Part shown: positions 47,847 to 57,292 of the stretch, one piece after another
Layout of the letters: every line of letters begins with the position of its first letter
Numbering within the stretch: position 1 is the stretch's first letter
NCBI RefSeq assembly: GCF_905115235.1
Contig: NC_051849.1
Span: 206,900,595 to 206,964,594 of the forward strand
Source of the DNA: Hermetia illucens
Taxonomy: Eukaryota; Arthropoda; Insecta; Diptera; Stratiomyidae
Direction of reading: 5' to 3'
Length of the DNA: 64,000 nucleotides
Translations under genes and position numbers: made by a program
The notes under the pieces: model-generated
Seen by the model: the letters and a program-made list of their open reading frames with translations, nothing else
Database searches by the model: none
Told to the model about the DNA's origin: nothing

Positions 47847-48080
47847 GTAACAATTGATTTGCGGTCTGGGACGGGAGCCAACGGGGCTAAATTAAAGCGA
47901 TTCCGAAATGCACGCTGTGTTGCAATAACCGAACATCCGCTTGAAAAGTAAACCTCAACGGCAAACTCCAACGCATGATGGCGACTGAACCGTGTCGGGA
48001 CAAAACTTTACAGTCTCCCCTTTTGAACGAGACCACTAGCGCTCCGCTATGAGATCAACTAACTGAGTGGCGCGCATTTT

Positions 48081-48109
48081 AAAAAAGGAAGTTATGCTGC
48101 CGCACGCTG
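48081..48109 (-). repeat. Right terminal inverted repeat of DD41D element
   Basis: The reverse complement begins CAGCGTGCGGCAGCATAAC, one mismatch from the left repeat. It adjoins TA at 48110-48111. Confidence 0.92.
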
Positions 48110-48111
48110 TA

Positions 48112-48781
48112 TAAGGGAGTGATTAACACCAAAACCCAAAACCTAATTTGGGCAACAATGCCTCTCTGGTTGGACAAATCTTCCTATTCATTGTATCTCA
48201 AGTAGACCAATGCAATAATCAATTAAATTTAATAAAATAAATGTTTTCTACTTTTTTAGTTTTTATTCGACAAAATACAAATACATCACCATCTAGGACG
48301 GTACCTACTTACTTTCCTGTATAAAACCATAGTGCAACTAGCAGCAATATTAATAAGCGCTATCATGTAACTACCGAAAACGAGAGTATAATTAGGTTCA
48401 TCCTTTCCTCTTAGTTCGGACAGGATTCGCTGAAGATCCATTCAATTGTGTGTGTGTAGTACCACTTTGTTCAATAATCTTAAAAACTAAATAAATAACG
48501 ATTCGTTAAAAATGATTGTTAATAGTGAACTAGTTTAGGTATGTAATAGTAGTAGTAAAAGAAGCACAACTAGAATTGGTTTTGTTCATTCCGCAATGTA
48601 GAAAATTCAATAACTAATACTTAAATCCATTTGGTATGAGTTACGGGTGGACAGAATTAGCTAATCACTGGTCAGTTAAGGCCAACACAGTCGGATCACC
48701 TCCAAAGGGCAGTCAATTCCTCCCATCCCCCCCAGCACAAAGTGTTTAGTGACAATAGTAAAACAATAACAACATCTAATA
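48112..48781. other. 3' flank of the Rab-like gene
   Basis: AT-rich sequence that should contain the 3' untranslated region of the minus-strand Rab-like gene. TTTATT near 48261 on the plus strand could be its poly(A) signal. Confidence 0.45.
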
Positions 48782-49875
48782 CTAGCAAATACACGTTGGA
48801 TCCACCGGTTCCTCCTCGGACCCGTCAATCTTGAAGCCATGCTGCTCCAAGGCCTGCAATTCCATACGTGACCGGTTCGATTCCACCAGCACCTTAGCAA
48901 TGTCCTCAAACATTTCCTCCACTCCAGCCCCCGTGCGACACGAAGTCTTGTACGTTGCACTTATCAGACTATGGCACTGCTCACAGAATGCTTCCATTTC
49001 TGCATCAGTGACCTGCGGTTCACGACCCTCCAAATCCGATTTATTACCGCATATGAATATTTTGGCGTTTTCTGCGTATGTGACAATATCGAGGAGGTGT
49101 TGGGAGAGCGAGTGAAATGATGAAGCGTTGTCGAGGGCGAAAACTAGAATAGCACCTTCCGCAAACTTGTAGTAGCTGGACGTTATCGAAGCGACACGTT
49201 CCATGCCGCCAGTGTCCCATAGTTGGAGCTGCAAAATTCAAGATGTTGTAGTGGTCAAGGTTGAATCGATTAATGGTTATTTGAATATTGGGAAATGCTA
49301 GTGGAGGGTGTCAGGTAGTTAGCAATTAGAGTATGTGCCCCCACAGGGAAGGTCTTGTCTATTTTGTGAAAATTGAACTTGGTTCCGTGAAGGGTTTCAT
49401 TTTGAATGAAATTAGAAAGAAATTAGCAATTAAATAGACTTAGCCCTATATAGGTGCACCCCATGAGTTTAGTCCAAAAATATCCCAGTGGGCTTAGCTT
49501 ATCCAAATACAATCCCCCAGCTGCTACCAATTACTCCACCTACTTAGTTATTACTCATGACAAACATTTTCCCCCCTTCATACCAAGCCCCTGTCCAGCG
49601 GCTAACACCCAGTCATTAATTCAAAGCTTTAATTGCTCCCTAAATAGGAATCCGCTACCATAAATTTACATAGCAAACAGTAAGGGGTTGAATACCTTGA
49701 TGGGCCTCCCATCCACTGTGTACTCCTTATCAATGTGATCCAATCCCAAGGTAGATTTACGATCTGTCGCAGTAACGAAGGTGTCTGTGGCGAAACGTCG
49801 AAATAAAGAACTCTTGCCGACTCCATATTCACCACAGAGAATCACTTTCTGTTCCGGTACCCGAACTGTGGCCAT
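48782..49875 (-). CDS. RabX6: Rab-like small GTPase (RabX6-like), two exons
   Basis: Coding exons are 49696-49875 (60 codons) and 48782-49228 (148 codons plus stop), joined by a 467-base GT/AG intron (donor GTATTC, acceptor TTTTGCAG) in phase 0, giving 208 residues. Rab proteins direct vesicle traffic. The P-loop is GEYGVGKSS (15-23), the switch I threonine lies in DRKSTLGLDH (38-47), the base-specificity motif is GNKSD (121-125), and the tail ends DPTCIC, a C-x-C prenylation site. The G3 motif reads WDTGGMER instead of WDTAGQER, so the catalytic glutamine is methionine. By memory this pattern and SSYYKFAEGAILVFALDNA fit Drosophila RabX6. The Rab-like class is certain and the exact orthology is likely. 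Confidence 0.88.
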
Positions 49876-50529
49876 ATTTGTGTGGCTACCTATTGTTTAT
49901 GGGCACCAAACTAAATGCGAATCTTGAAGCAGATGGAAGTCCACCGGGACACCGAGAACTGTTTAATGACAGCAAATGGACTGATGAGTGTAAATAACCG
50001 CATGACATTGGCATTAAACTTTTGTTAAAGATGGAGTGCGCAAGCTTGGAAATGAAATGGCGCGGAGTGTATTTCGAAAAGTAGCGGTAAACAATGTGAC
50101 GATAAATGTTGTGTTACAGGTATAAAAGGTTTTGTGGATTTCTTTCATAAGTCCAAGTGAATGAACATGTAATAATCTTTTAAAGTATTTCTAAACGAAA
50201 TGTGTCCGTTTCCAGTACTTTGGAAAATATGACAACCTTATTACTGTCACTTCCGTTTCCAGGAACGACGTAATATCGGTGGAACAGCAAGTTAAACGCT
50301 GAGGTTCGTTTATAGGTTCAAAGTAAATATGTTTAGTGGCAAGATTTACTAGTATTTGAAGTGTTTAAAAATTGTTGACCCATTTTGGCTGCTGGTGAAC
50401 ATTCATGACGCCTATCTAAGTAAGATAAATATATTAAGATAATAAATGCAGGACTATTTAAAAATAAAACTTTATTTTAGAAATTCCTATGATTACAGGT
50501 GCGACCCACGACTAATTAACTAACTGTAT
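49876..50529. other. Upstream flank of the Rab-like gene
   Basis: It should hold the promoter and 5' untranslated region of the minus-strand Rab-like gene. No other gene was seen. Confidence 0.4.
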
Positions 50530-50946
50530 AAAAATATCAGGCGATGACGGCTTTATGGTTTCTTTCCAGGGCAGAGGCAAATCGTCAGACGCTGCCTCAC
50601 CTCTGCCCTGGGAGCAGCGTGACCGCAGTGGCTCGCAGATGTTGAGTGCTCCTTTATATAATTCGCAGAACGCGACATGACTACGAATTATATTGAGCGT
50701 AAATCCGCCTTATTGACCAGAGTTTGGCCAGAGCTGGAAATATTTTTTTTTGAGAATTGTGGGGTCCTAAGTCCGCATCAACTTAATGCGGGATCGGACC
50801 AAATGGGGAGCAACTTACTCCGTCTTTTTTTGATCGCGGACCCCTCGTTTAGGGCTTAGCACCCAAACTTCACAAAAATGTGAGGCGACGACGGCTTTAC
50901 GGTTTCTTACTTACTTAGGACCCCACCATTCTCAAAAAATAAAAAT
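50530..50946. repeat. MITE-like repeat with inverted and direct repeats
   Basis: Two 35-base arms (50738-50772 and 50912-50946) are inverted copies with about two mismatches, around the core 'gtggggtcctaagt'. Inside and to the left, a 35-base block ('gcgatgacggctttatggtt' at 50541) recurs directly at 50882. A separate perfect 10-bp inverted pair lies at 50656-50665 and 50684-50693. There is no coding capacity. It looks like a small non-autonomous DNA transposon or a composite of two. Confidence 0.6.
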
Positions 50947-51095
50947 AACTATCTGTAGTTTTATGGGTTACTATTTCTGGCCCAACACTTATTCGTTTTG
51001 AGAACTTCTAGATGCCGGTGCATCTAATATTGCAACTAGATCTGTGGAATAGAATTCACGAGTTCTACTGAAAGTAAATAACTGTCGCAAGATTC

Positions 51096-52096
51096 ACCAT
51101 CAACGGCGCAACAACCGGTAACCGGTCTAGGCCTACCTTAATAAGGAACGCCTTTTTTTACCATAGATATTGCCCTTATAGACTTTCCGGGTGGGATCAT
51201 CCTCATCCATACGGATTAAGTGACCCGCCCACCGTAACCTATTGAGCCGGATTTTATTCACAACCGCACGGTCATGGTTTCGTCATAGTGTAGGCTACGG
51301 AATCGTCCATCCTCATGTAGGGGGCCAAAAATTCTTCGGAGGATTCTTCTCTCGAACGCGGCCAAGAGTTCGCAATTCTTCTTGTTAAAAACCCAAGTTT
51401 CCGAGGAATACATGAGGACTGGCAAGATCATAGTCTTGTACAGTAAGAGCTTTGACCTTATGGTGAGACGTTTCGGGCGGAACAGTTTTTGTAAGATGAA
51501 ATAGGCTCTGTTGGCTGATAACAACCGCGCGGATTTCCTCATCGTAACTGTTATCGGTTGTGATTTTCGACCCTAGATAGGAGAAATTTTCAACAGTCTC
51601 CTATCCTTATTCTTCCTGTTTGACCAGTGCGGTTTGATGTTGTTAGTTGGTTGGTTTTCGATGATGACGTTGCCAGCATATACTTTGTTTTGCCTTCATT
51701 GATGTGCACCCCAAGATCTCGCCCCGATTGCCGCCTGCTCGATCTGGATGAAGGCAGTTTGTACGACTCGGGTGGTTCTTCCCATGATGTCGATATCGTC
51801 AGCATAGGCCAGTAGTTGGGTGGACTTAAAGAGGATCGTACCTTTTGCATTTACATCAGCATTACGGATCACTTTCTCGAGGGCCAGGTTAAAGAGGATG
51901 CATGATAGCGCATCCCATTGTCGTAGACCGTTGTTGATGTCGAATGGTGTAGAGAGTGATCCTGCTGCTTTTATCTGGCCTCGCATATTGGTCAGGGTCA
52001 GCCTAGTCAGTCTTATTAGTTTCGTCGGGATACCGAATTTTCTCATGGCCGTGTACATACTATCATAGGCGGCTTTAAAGTCGATGAATAGATGGT
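51096..52096 (-). mobile_element. RTE-clade LINE, 1-kb 5'-truncated copy
   Basis: Nearly identical to 15961-17116, with a deletion near the 3' end (about 51148, where the text jumps from 'aaggaacgcc' to 'ttttttaccat') and smaller ones elsewhere. It carries the RT palm (LLAYADDIDIM) and C-terminus (LPVLMYSSETWV). Its 5' end stops abruptly at 52096 against Jockey sequence. Confidence 0.85.
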
Positions 52097-52624
52097 ATTT
52101 TTGGGAATCCCTCTGTAATTTATACAATAGACCTTCATGCCACACCTTATCAAACGCCTGGGCAACATCTAGAAAAATTTTCCAATGCATTTCCGATCGG
52201 ATTCGTGATCCTGTGCACCTGTTGAATTGTGGAATGCTTTTCGCGGAAACCGAATTGATGAAGTGGTATTAGATTTCGATGCTCAATGATTTGTTTCAGT
52301 CTCTTAAGGAGAAAAGCCTTTCAAATTGTTTGGCTGTCGATACGATTCGACTCCACTTGGTTCCTTCCCTGGTTTGGGGACTTCTGGATAAGTTCGGCCA
52401 CTTTCCATTATCGGGGGTCGTATTTTAAACTAAAAGCTGCATAATTATTTGTAATAATTTGACTGGACCCTTTCCTGGCAATTCTTTTAGTATTCTCCCT
52501 GTAATAAGTTCATAACCAGGAGCTTTGTTAGGAGGCACACTTATTTTAATTTCTGTCCTCAGCTCATTAAGTTTTACACGGCGTATTAGGTAATGGTCCA
52601 CTTTACTGACTGGCGTTAAGCATG
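52097..52624 (-). mobile_element. Jockey-clade LINE, RT fragment
   Basis: Minus-strand blocks are NKAPGYELITGRILKELPGK (52530), a KPGKEPSGVESYR-like block (52350), LLKRLKQIIEHRNLIPL with FGFREKHSTIQQVHRI (52210-52310) and FLDVAQAFDKVWHEGLLYKL (52130). These are typical Jockey RT fingers and palm. Frame changes occur between them. It runs at its 3' side directly into the 5' end of the RTE copy. Confidence 0.8.
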
Positions 52625-54960
52625 TAGACATGTGTAGCTTTCACCGGGAACAAGGGGAGATCCTCAAAAGCTTGGACAAGCTTGGATTTAACCATGGCGT
52701 TCGTTAATTTGGAGATCGGTCTAAAGTTTTTGAAATGATTTTGAGATTTACCTTTCTTAGGGCCCGGGACGAATTTAACCTCTCGCCAGTCCTCGGGTGG
52801 ATTTTGGCAGAGCAATACAGCTTTTAAAGTTACCAGGAGTACTTCTTGTGCCGCTTGTTTCAGCCACTGCATATAGGTGCAGATGATCCCGTCCGTGCCT
52901 GGCGCAAAGTGCTTTCTATGCCTGTCAAGGATCACCTGAAACTCTTGCAAGGAGAAGGGCTGGGAGGCCAAAGGGATTACCTGGATCATGAGGAAGGAGA
53001 CGGAGCCGCTATTATAGTGTCCTTTTATAAGGTTCAGGCACTACTTCTTTGGATCCTGAAGAGTTTTACGCCTATTGATTTGATACCAGAATTCTTTAGA
53101 GGATCTGCAGTCGGGGATTTTCATCCACATGTTACGCTAGGAGTTTCCCTTGGCTTCCCTCACGGCTCGAAACCAGTTGTTTTTTGTCTCGATAAAAGTT
53201 TTGAAGTTTTTTTGATTCGACAGTATTCTAAAGTTTGCCCGGAATGGAGGTCTCTCTACTTTTTGATATGAAGGTGGAAAGAGTGATTTAATTTATGATG
53301 GTTTTAGCTATCTTTTGAATGCCAGGGCGGAGGGTGATGATGGAGACTCTGAGGTGGAGGTATGTGTGCCCAATTTTGGGCGCATAGTTTTGGGAAATCC
53401 TCTTATTTTGAATGTGGGTTGGTCGGTGATGGCTGTTGGAGATCTCTTCCTATAGAGTATCCCCAGCCAGTTTGTTGCATCTGAGTTTGATATTGTGATA
53501 TCGGGGAGTTGGAGCTACTGATAAACTCCTCGAAAACATGGCCTTTGGCAGAAGTGTAACGATCACTAGCGGAGTTCGAGGGGGTGTTAAAGTCCCTAAC
53601 CACGAGAACGTTGTGCCTGCCCCCAGGAAGTTGATTAGCTTATTGGGTTCCGTTGTAAAAACTCTGCTGTTAGTGGAGGGGGAAAATAAGCCGATACAAT
53701 CGTTAGATTGGGTGTTAGGTTGGCTGTTTCAGCAATGATGATGTCTACGTCCGTCAAATTGTGAACTCTACGGCGAGCGCAATAGCGACCCCACCATATC
53801 TATTCTTGCTGGATTTTGCTATGAGGTTATAGCCTGACAGACAAGTGTGGTGGGAGTTAAAATTGATTTCGAAAGTTTTTTAAAGGGCTAGGATGCGAAT
53901 TCTATTCAAGTTGGCAGAAAATTCAAGGGAGTTGTTTGTTTGGCAATATCACAGAGTCGATTTGAGAGTATGGCTTAGTGCCCCTTAAATTTTGATTTGC
54001 GTTGACTTGGGAGTTTATCTGACCTTTTCGGGCGGTAGACCATAGGGCTAGAAAGTTCGAATCAGCGGATTCTTCCAACTTGAGCTGCTTGAATGACAAA
54101 GACTTGGCTTCGTGAATCGAGTATTTTGGATGACTGCCTGGTGGACCAACCTAAGGCGCCCCTGCCACTTGGGCCAGGAGCGATTCTTAGAATTGTGCCT
54201 CTGACATAAGAGGCGTGGCAGATTTCTTAACATTTGCCTTTTTTGTCAAAACCTAGGCTTCTTTCCATATTTGATTTACAGAGTTTTGTGGTATCACCCA
54301 GGCGCCCGGATTTGTAACATTGTCTAACATTTGGGACAAAGTATTGTACTGGAATTCGGGTGTATCCAAAAACGATGTACTCTGGTAGGTCCGAGCTGTG
54401 AAAGGCAAGTTTTACAGTTGTAGAGGGGAATTCTTGGTTATTATTGGAGTTCCTTCTGTTCAAGCGCATTACCCTGGCAAGTTTGACTTCAGAGGAGGCA
54501 TCCCTTAGGATCTCCTCTTCGGTGAAAACCAGTGGCACTATTTTTATAATACCGAACCTAAATACGAAGTTCTGTGGAATGAATACTTTTAGGAGCAGGG
54601 CATTGACTTTTGGGCTTTGAACGAAGGATTTGGCGTAATCCGCCTTTTGCGCTAGCAAAACCTACATTTTAACGTCTAGGATGCCTTCGTTGTTAAGTCT
54701 TCTGATTAATTCGAAAAAAAATTAGTCCATTGAGGCTCAATCTTTTATTGTTTTCAAGAGTAACCCTGCCTACTAACACCGGAAAGTTTTTTTCTAGGAG
54801 TGTCTAAATCATAGAGGGTGATTTTAACTCTGTGATTAACCGAGGGCTTGTGAAAATCATCTTCGGGAATGGGGTATTCTTTCTCCTGTGCTACAGTAGG
54901 GATGGGCTTTGGAAGCATGTGATTTTGGGAAATAGATCTGTCCCTGACGGAATGAATAAA
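52625..54960 (-). mobile_element. I-clade-like LINE: gag, endonuclease, RT start
   Basis: Minus-strand order from the right is gag (54227-54960, with KIVPLVFTEEEI, VKLAFHSSDLPEYIVFGYTR and a damaged zinc knuckle near VRQCYKSGRLGDTTKLC), endonuclease (53403-53603, RDFNTPSNSASDRYTSAKGH), and RT start (52603-52989, HFAPGTDGIICTYMQWLK, EDWREVKFVPGPKKGKSQ). The order fits an I-group element. The rest of RT is replaced by Jockey sequence at 52624. Confidence 0.65.
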
Positions 54961-55985
54961 AGATTACCTTAGAAGGTATTCTTCCTTTTTATTGGCTAAA
55001 AGTATTTGGTAATATGTGCCAATACGTATTTCGGGGACCAACTGTCCCCTTTTTCAGTGTTTTATCATCTGAAGGTTTCTTTTACAATTTGGGTTTTTTT
55101 TCTAGCTAGTCATGTAATTATAATATCTTAATTTAGCTTCTATTCTTCTTCTAGTCCTACCTAAAAGTTCCACCAAGGTAGAAAATTTGTTATCCATGTC
55201 CCTGTTTAGCCTTTTTCTCCGGGGGAATTTTCGTGATGTGGAGACCCTCGTAGGAGTCTAGTTTCCTAATGTCATTCACTTCCTTCAAAATATTGGCGTT
55301 GTCGAACGACAAATGGTGTCCCTGCTCTATTATATGTCTGGCAACAATGGACCTTATGTGTGGGTTATTCTTATTTTTAGCGGATTCGGCCTCCTTTATA
55401 TGCTCTAACTCCCTGGAGTGGACTAACCGTTTTGTTTGCCCTACTTAAATCTTGTCGTAGGAAATCTCATAAATACCGCGTTTTTCCGTACACTCTTTTT
55501 TGTCCTTGACTGATTGTACCTGGGTCCTAAATAGGTATCGTCTGTTGCACGAAGTGGTCCGGAATCGACCTTTGTGTAGCCGCCTTTAGATGTTCTGCGT
55601 CCGACCCGAGTAGGTTAATGTTATCCATTGCCTAGGTTCTGTACTCACCTCCTGGAGGAGTGTTGAAAGCCGCTGTCTTGAGGCCTGGTGTAGTTTCTTT
55701 TTAATTCGATTTTCGATGAGGTTCCTGTTGCATCCGTTTTTCTTGGCTGTTTCCAGGATGTAGTTCATTTCTTTATTTCTTCTCTCCTCATTGAGCGGTG
55801 TTGTGACCATCCTGTGAATCATAAAGTTCTATGCCGGTGTCTACCTTACGGTGAAAATCGTGTTTTAAAGTGTATGCGATGGTGCGTTGTGTCTGGGTCG
55901 GTCGAATTCAAAATCCCCTTTCCCGGATTATTTTTAAGTCTAGGAATGGTATCTCTCCTTCCCTTTCGATCTCCATGGTGACAAG
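54961..55985 (-). mobile_element. Penelope-like element with GIY-YIG domain
   Basis: Minus-strand text at about 55900-55985 resembles the RT end of Penelope elements (EIEREGEIPFLDLKIIR). At 55586-55822 the thumb reads HRMVTTPLNEERRNKEMNYI. The GIY-YIG endonuclease follows at 55220-55500: EKRGIYEISYDKI and VGQTKRLVHSRELEHIKEAE, then HIRSIVARHIIEQGHHLSFD. A hammerhead-like motif follows at 55012, as expected of Penelope terminal repeats. Most of RT is missing and stops are present, so the copy is dead. The GIY-YIG domain separates Penelope from all LINEs in the window. Confidence 0.8.
55012..55062 (-). ncRNA. Hammerhead-ribozyme-like motif, copy 3 (Penelope)
   Basis: The minus strand reads CTGAAAA, a stem-loop with GGGGAC, loop AGTTG and GTCCCC, then GAAA, then ATAC-GTAT and T. 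Stem II is perfect. The core differs from CUGANGA at one base. It follows the GIY-YIG region of the Penelope-like element. Confidence 0.6.
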
Positions 55986-56099
55986 GAAACTAGCTTCATG
56001 GAAAAATCAAAAAGGACGCGTGTTTGGGATTGAAAACCGGGTGTGGACAAGCAAAAATCGGAGGAATGAGTATGAGAACAATAGACGTGTATCCGAAAG

Positions 56100-56560
56100 C
56101 GCGACGCGCAGAAGAAAGGACGTCCGAATTCTAGGGTGGCTGGTAAGAGAATGACACGTTGTATAATTATCGCACAACTTGGAGATGTGATCAGGAGAAT
56201 GCAGGTTAGAAAGACAATAGGGCTTGATGCGATGATAGCTGAATTCCGGGGAGTGAAAAGCTGGGATTCAACACTTTGGTTCAGTGAGTTCTTCAATTGC
56301 ATTACTATGCAAGACAGAATGCTTTTGTGATTGGCAAGAGGTATAACATTTCCTATACAAAACTGAAAAGGTTCGATTCGGTCGGCCGTACTATGAGGAT
56401 TTGGGGCGTAACTTCGACAAGCACATTGACGGTAACGATGAACTTTCCGTGGAGAACTATAGTACTGTTGATGCAATGCACGGTTGGTTGTTGGTGAAAA
56501 AATAGGATGAGAAACATCTCGTCTTCTTCGATCTAACCGTTTGACAGTACGCCACATACA
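56100..56560 (+). mobile_element. RTE-like LINE (third family), RT fragment
   Basis: Plus-strand frames read RRMQVRKTIGLDAMIAEFRG, FSEFFNCITMQDRMLL and, in other frames, DWQEV and STVDAMHGWLLVKK. They match the RT start of the family at 34060 (IGPDN..., STVDAIHA..., EKHRPL). Frame changes are frequent. Confidence 0.6.
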
Positions 56561-57292
56561 CTGGTTTAGAATGCACTGCAACGTCATTTAACATCGGAAG
56601 GAATCATCCCAGTTAAACTCCGTGATCCAAAGTAGATGTAAATCAATTAACGCGTTAAATCCAAAGTCGTTCGTCTTTTCGACTGTTTCTGAATGCGAAG
56701 TAACCATCGAAGACAGCGATGTGATGCGATATGACGCGAGAAAAGCGACTTCAATAATATTACGCCTCTGTTAGCTGAGATCACCATAAAATTCAATAGT
56801 CAGTTGCATTCGAATCTTATGGATAAAAAACATAGACGAGATTTTGTATGTTTGTAGCACTCCTAGAGATCTAAAGGGAGCCACCATTTATTTAAGCTAA
56901 TCTTGCCCGCATGTTACTTATATGATCTTGAGTGTTATTTTAAGTCGTCGGATACATCGATCAGACTTATGTCAAATTATAGGTTTTGACGTAGAGAACA
57001 GTGTTTACATTGTTAAAAACTTTCGCACCCTCGATTGAAGTTTTTCTTTTTCACTCGTTATCTTATTTTATCGATTACATCTATTAATCTACATTGACAA
57101 TTATTTCCTTAAATAAAAGCTTGAGGTGTGTACTGTTGACAAAAAATGGGCCACCTCTACTTTTTCGGTCTCCTCCCTTCCTCGATTGCTTTTTTTTCCC
57201 TATGCTCCACAAAGAAGTGAACAGGAGACATAATCAAGGAGAATAAAATGACTTCCAACTATACACTAGTTTCGTTTCCTAGATATATTTTG
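56561..57292. other. 3' flank of asteroid
   Basis: AT-rich sequence without a gene. It should include the asteroid 3' untranslated region. Confidence 0.4.

Larger units (their letters stand above)
46804..48109 (-). mobile_element. Tc1/mariner DD41D (rosa-like) transposon, near-complete
   Basis: A 1306-bp element has 29-bp terminal inverted repeats (46804-46832 and 48081-48109) that differ at one position, flanked on both sides by TA, the Tc1/mariner target duplication. It carries one transposase coding region on the minus strand. The D-to-D spacing between QQDGATAH and SPCDFFLW is 41 residues, which defines the DD41D group first described from the rosa element of Ceratitis. It has one visible frame change. 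The near-perfect repeats suggest recent insertion. Confidence 0.92.

Noticed and set aside
51696-52190. 164-codon frame as a single RT
   Set aside because: Its two halves belong to Jockey and RTE families; it crosses an element junction and is not one gene.
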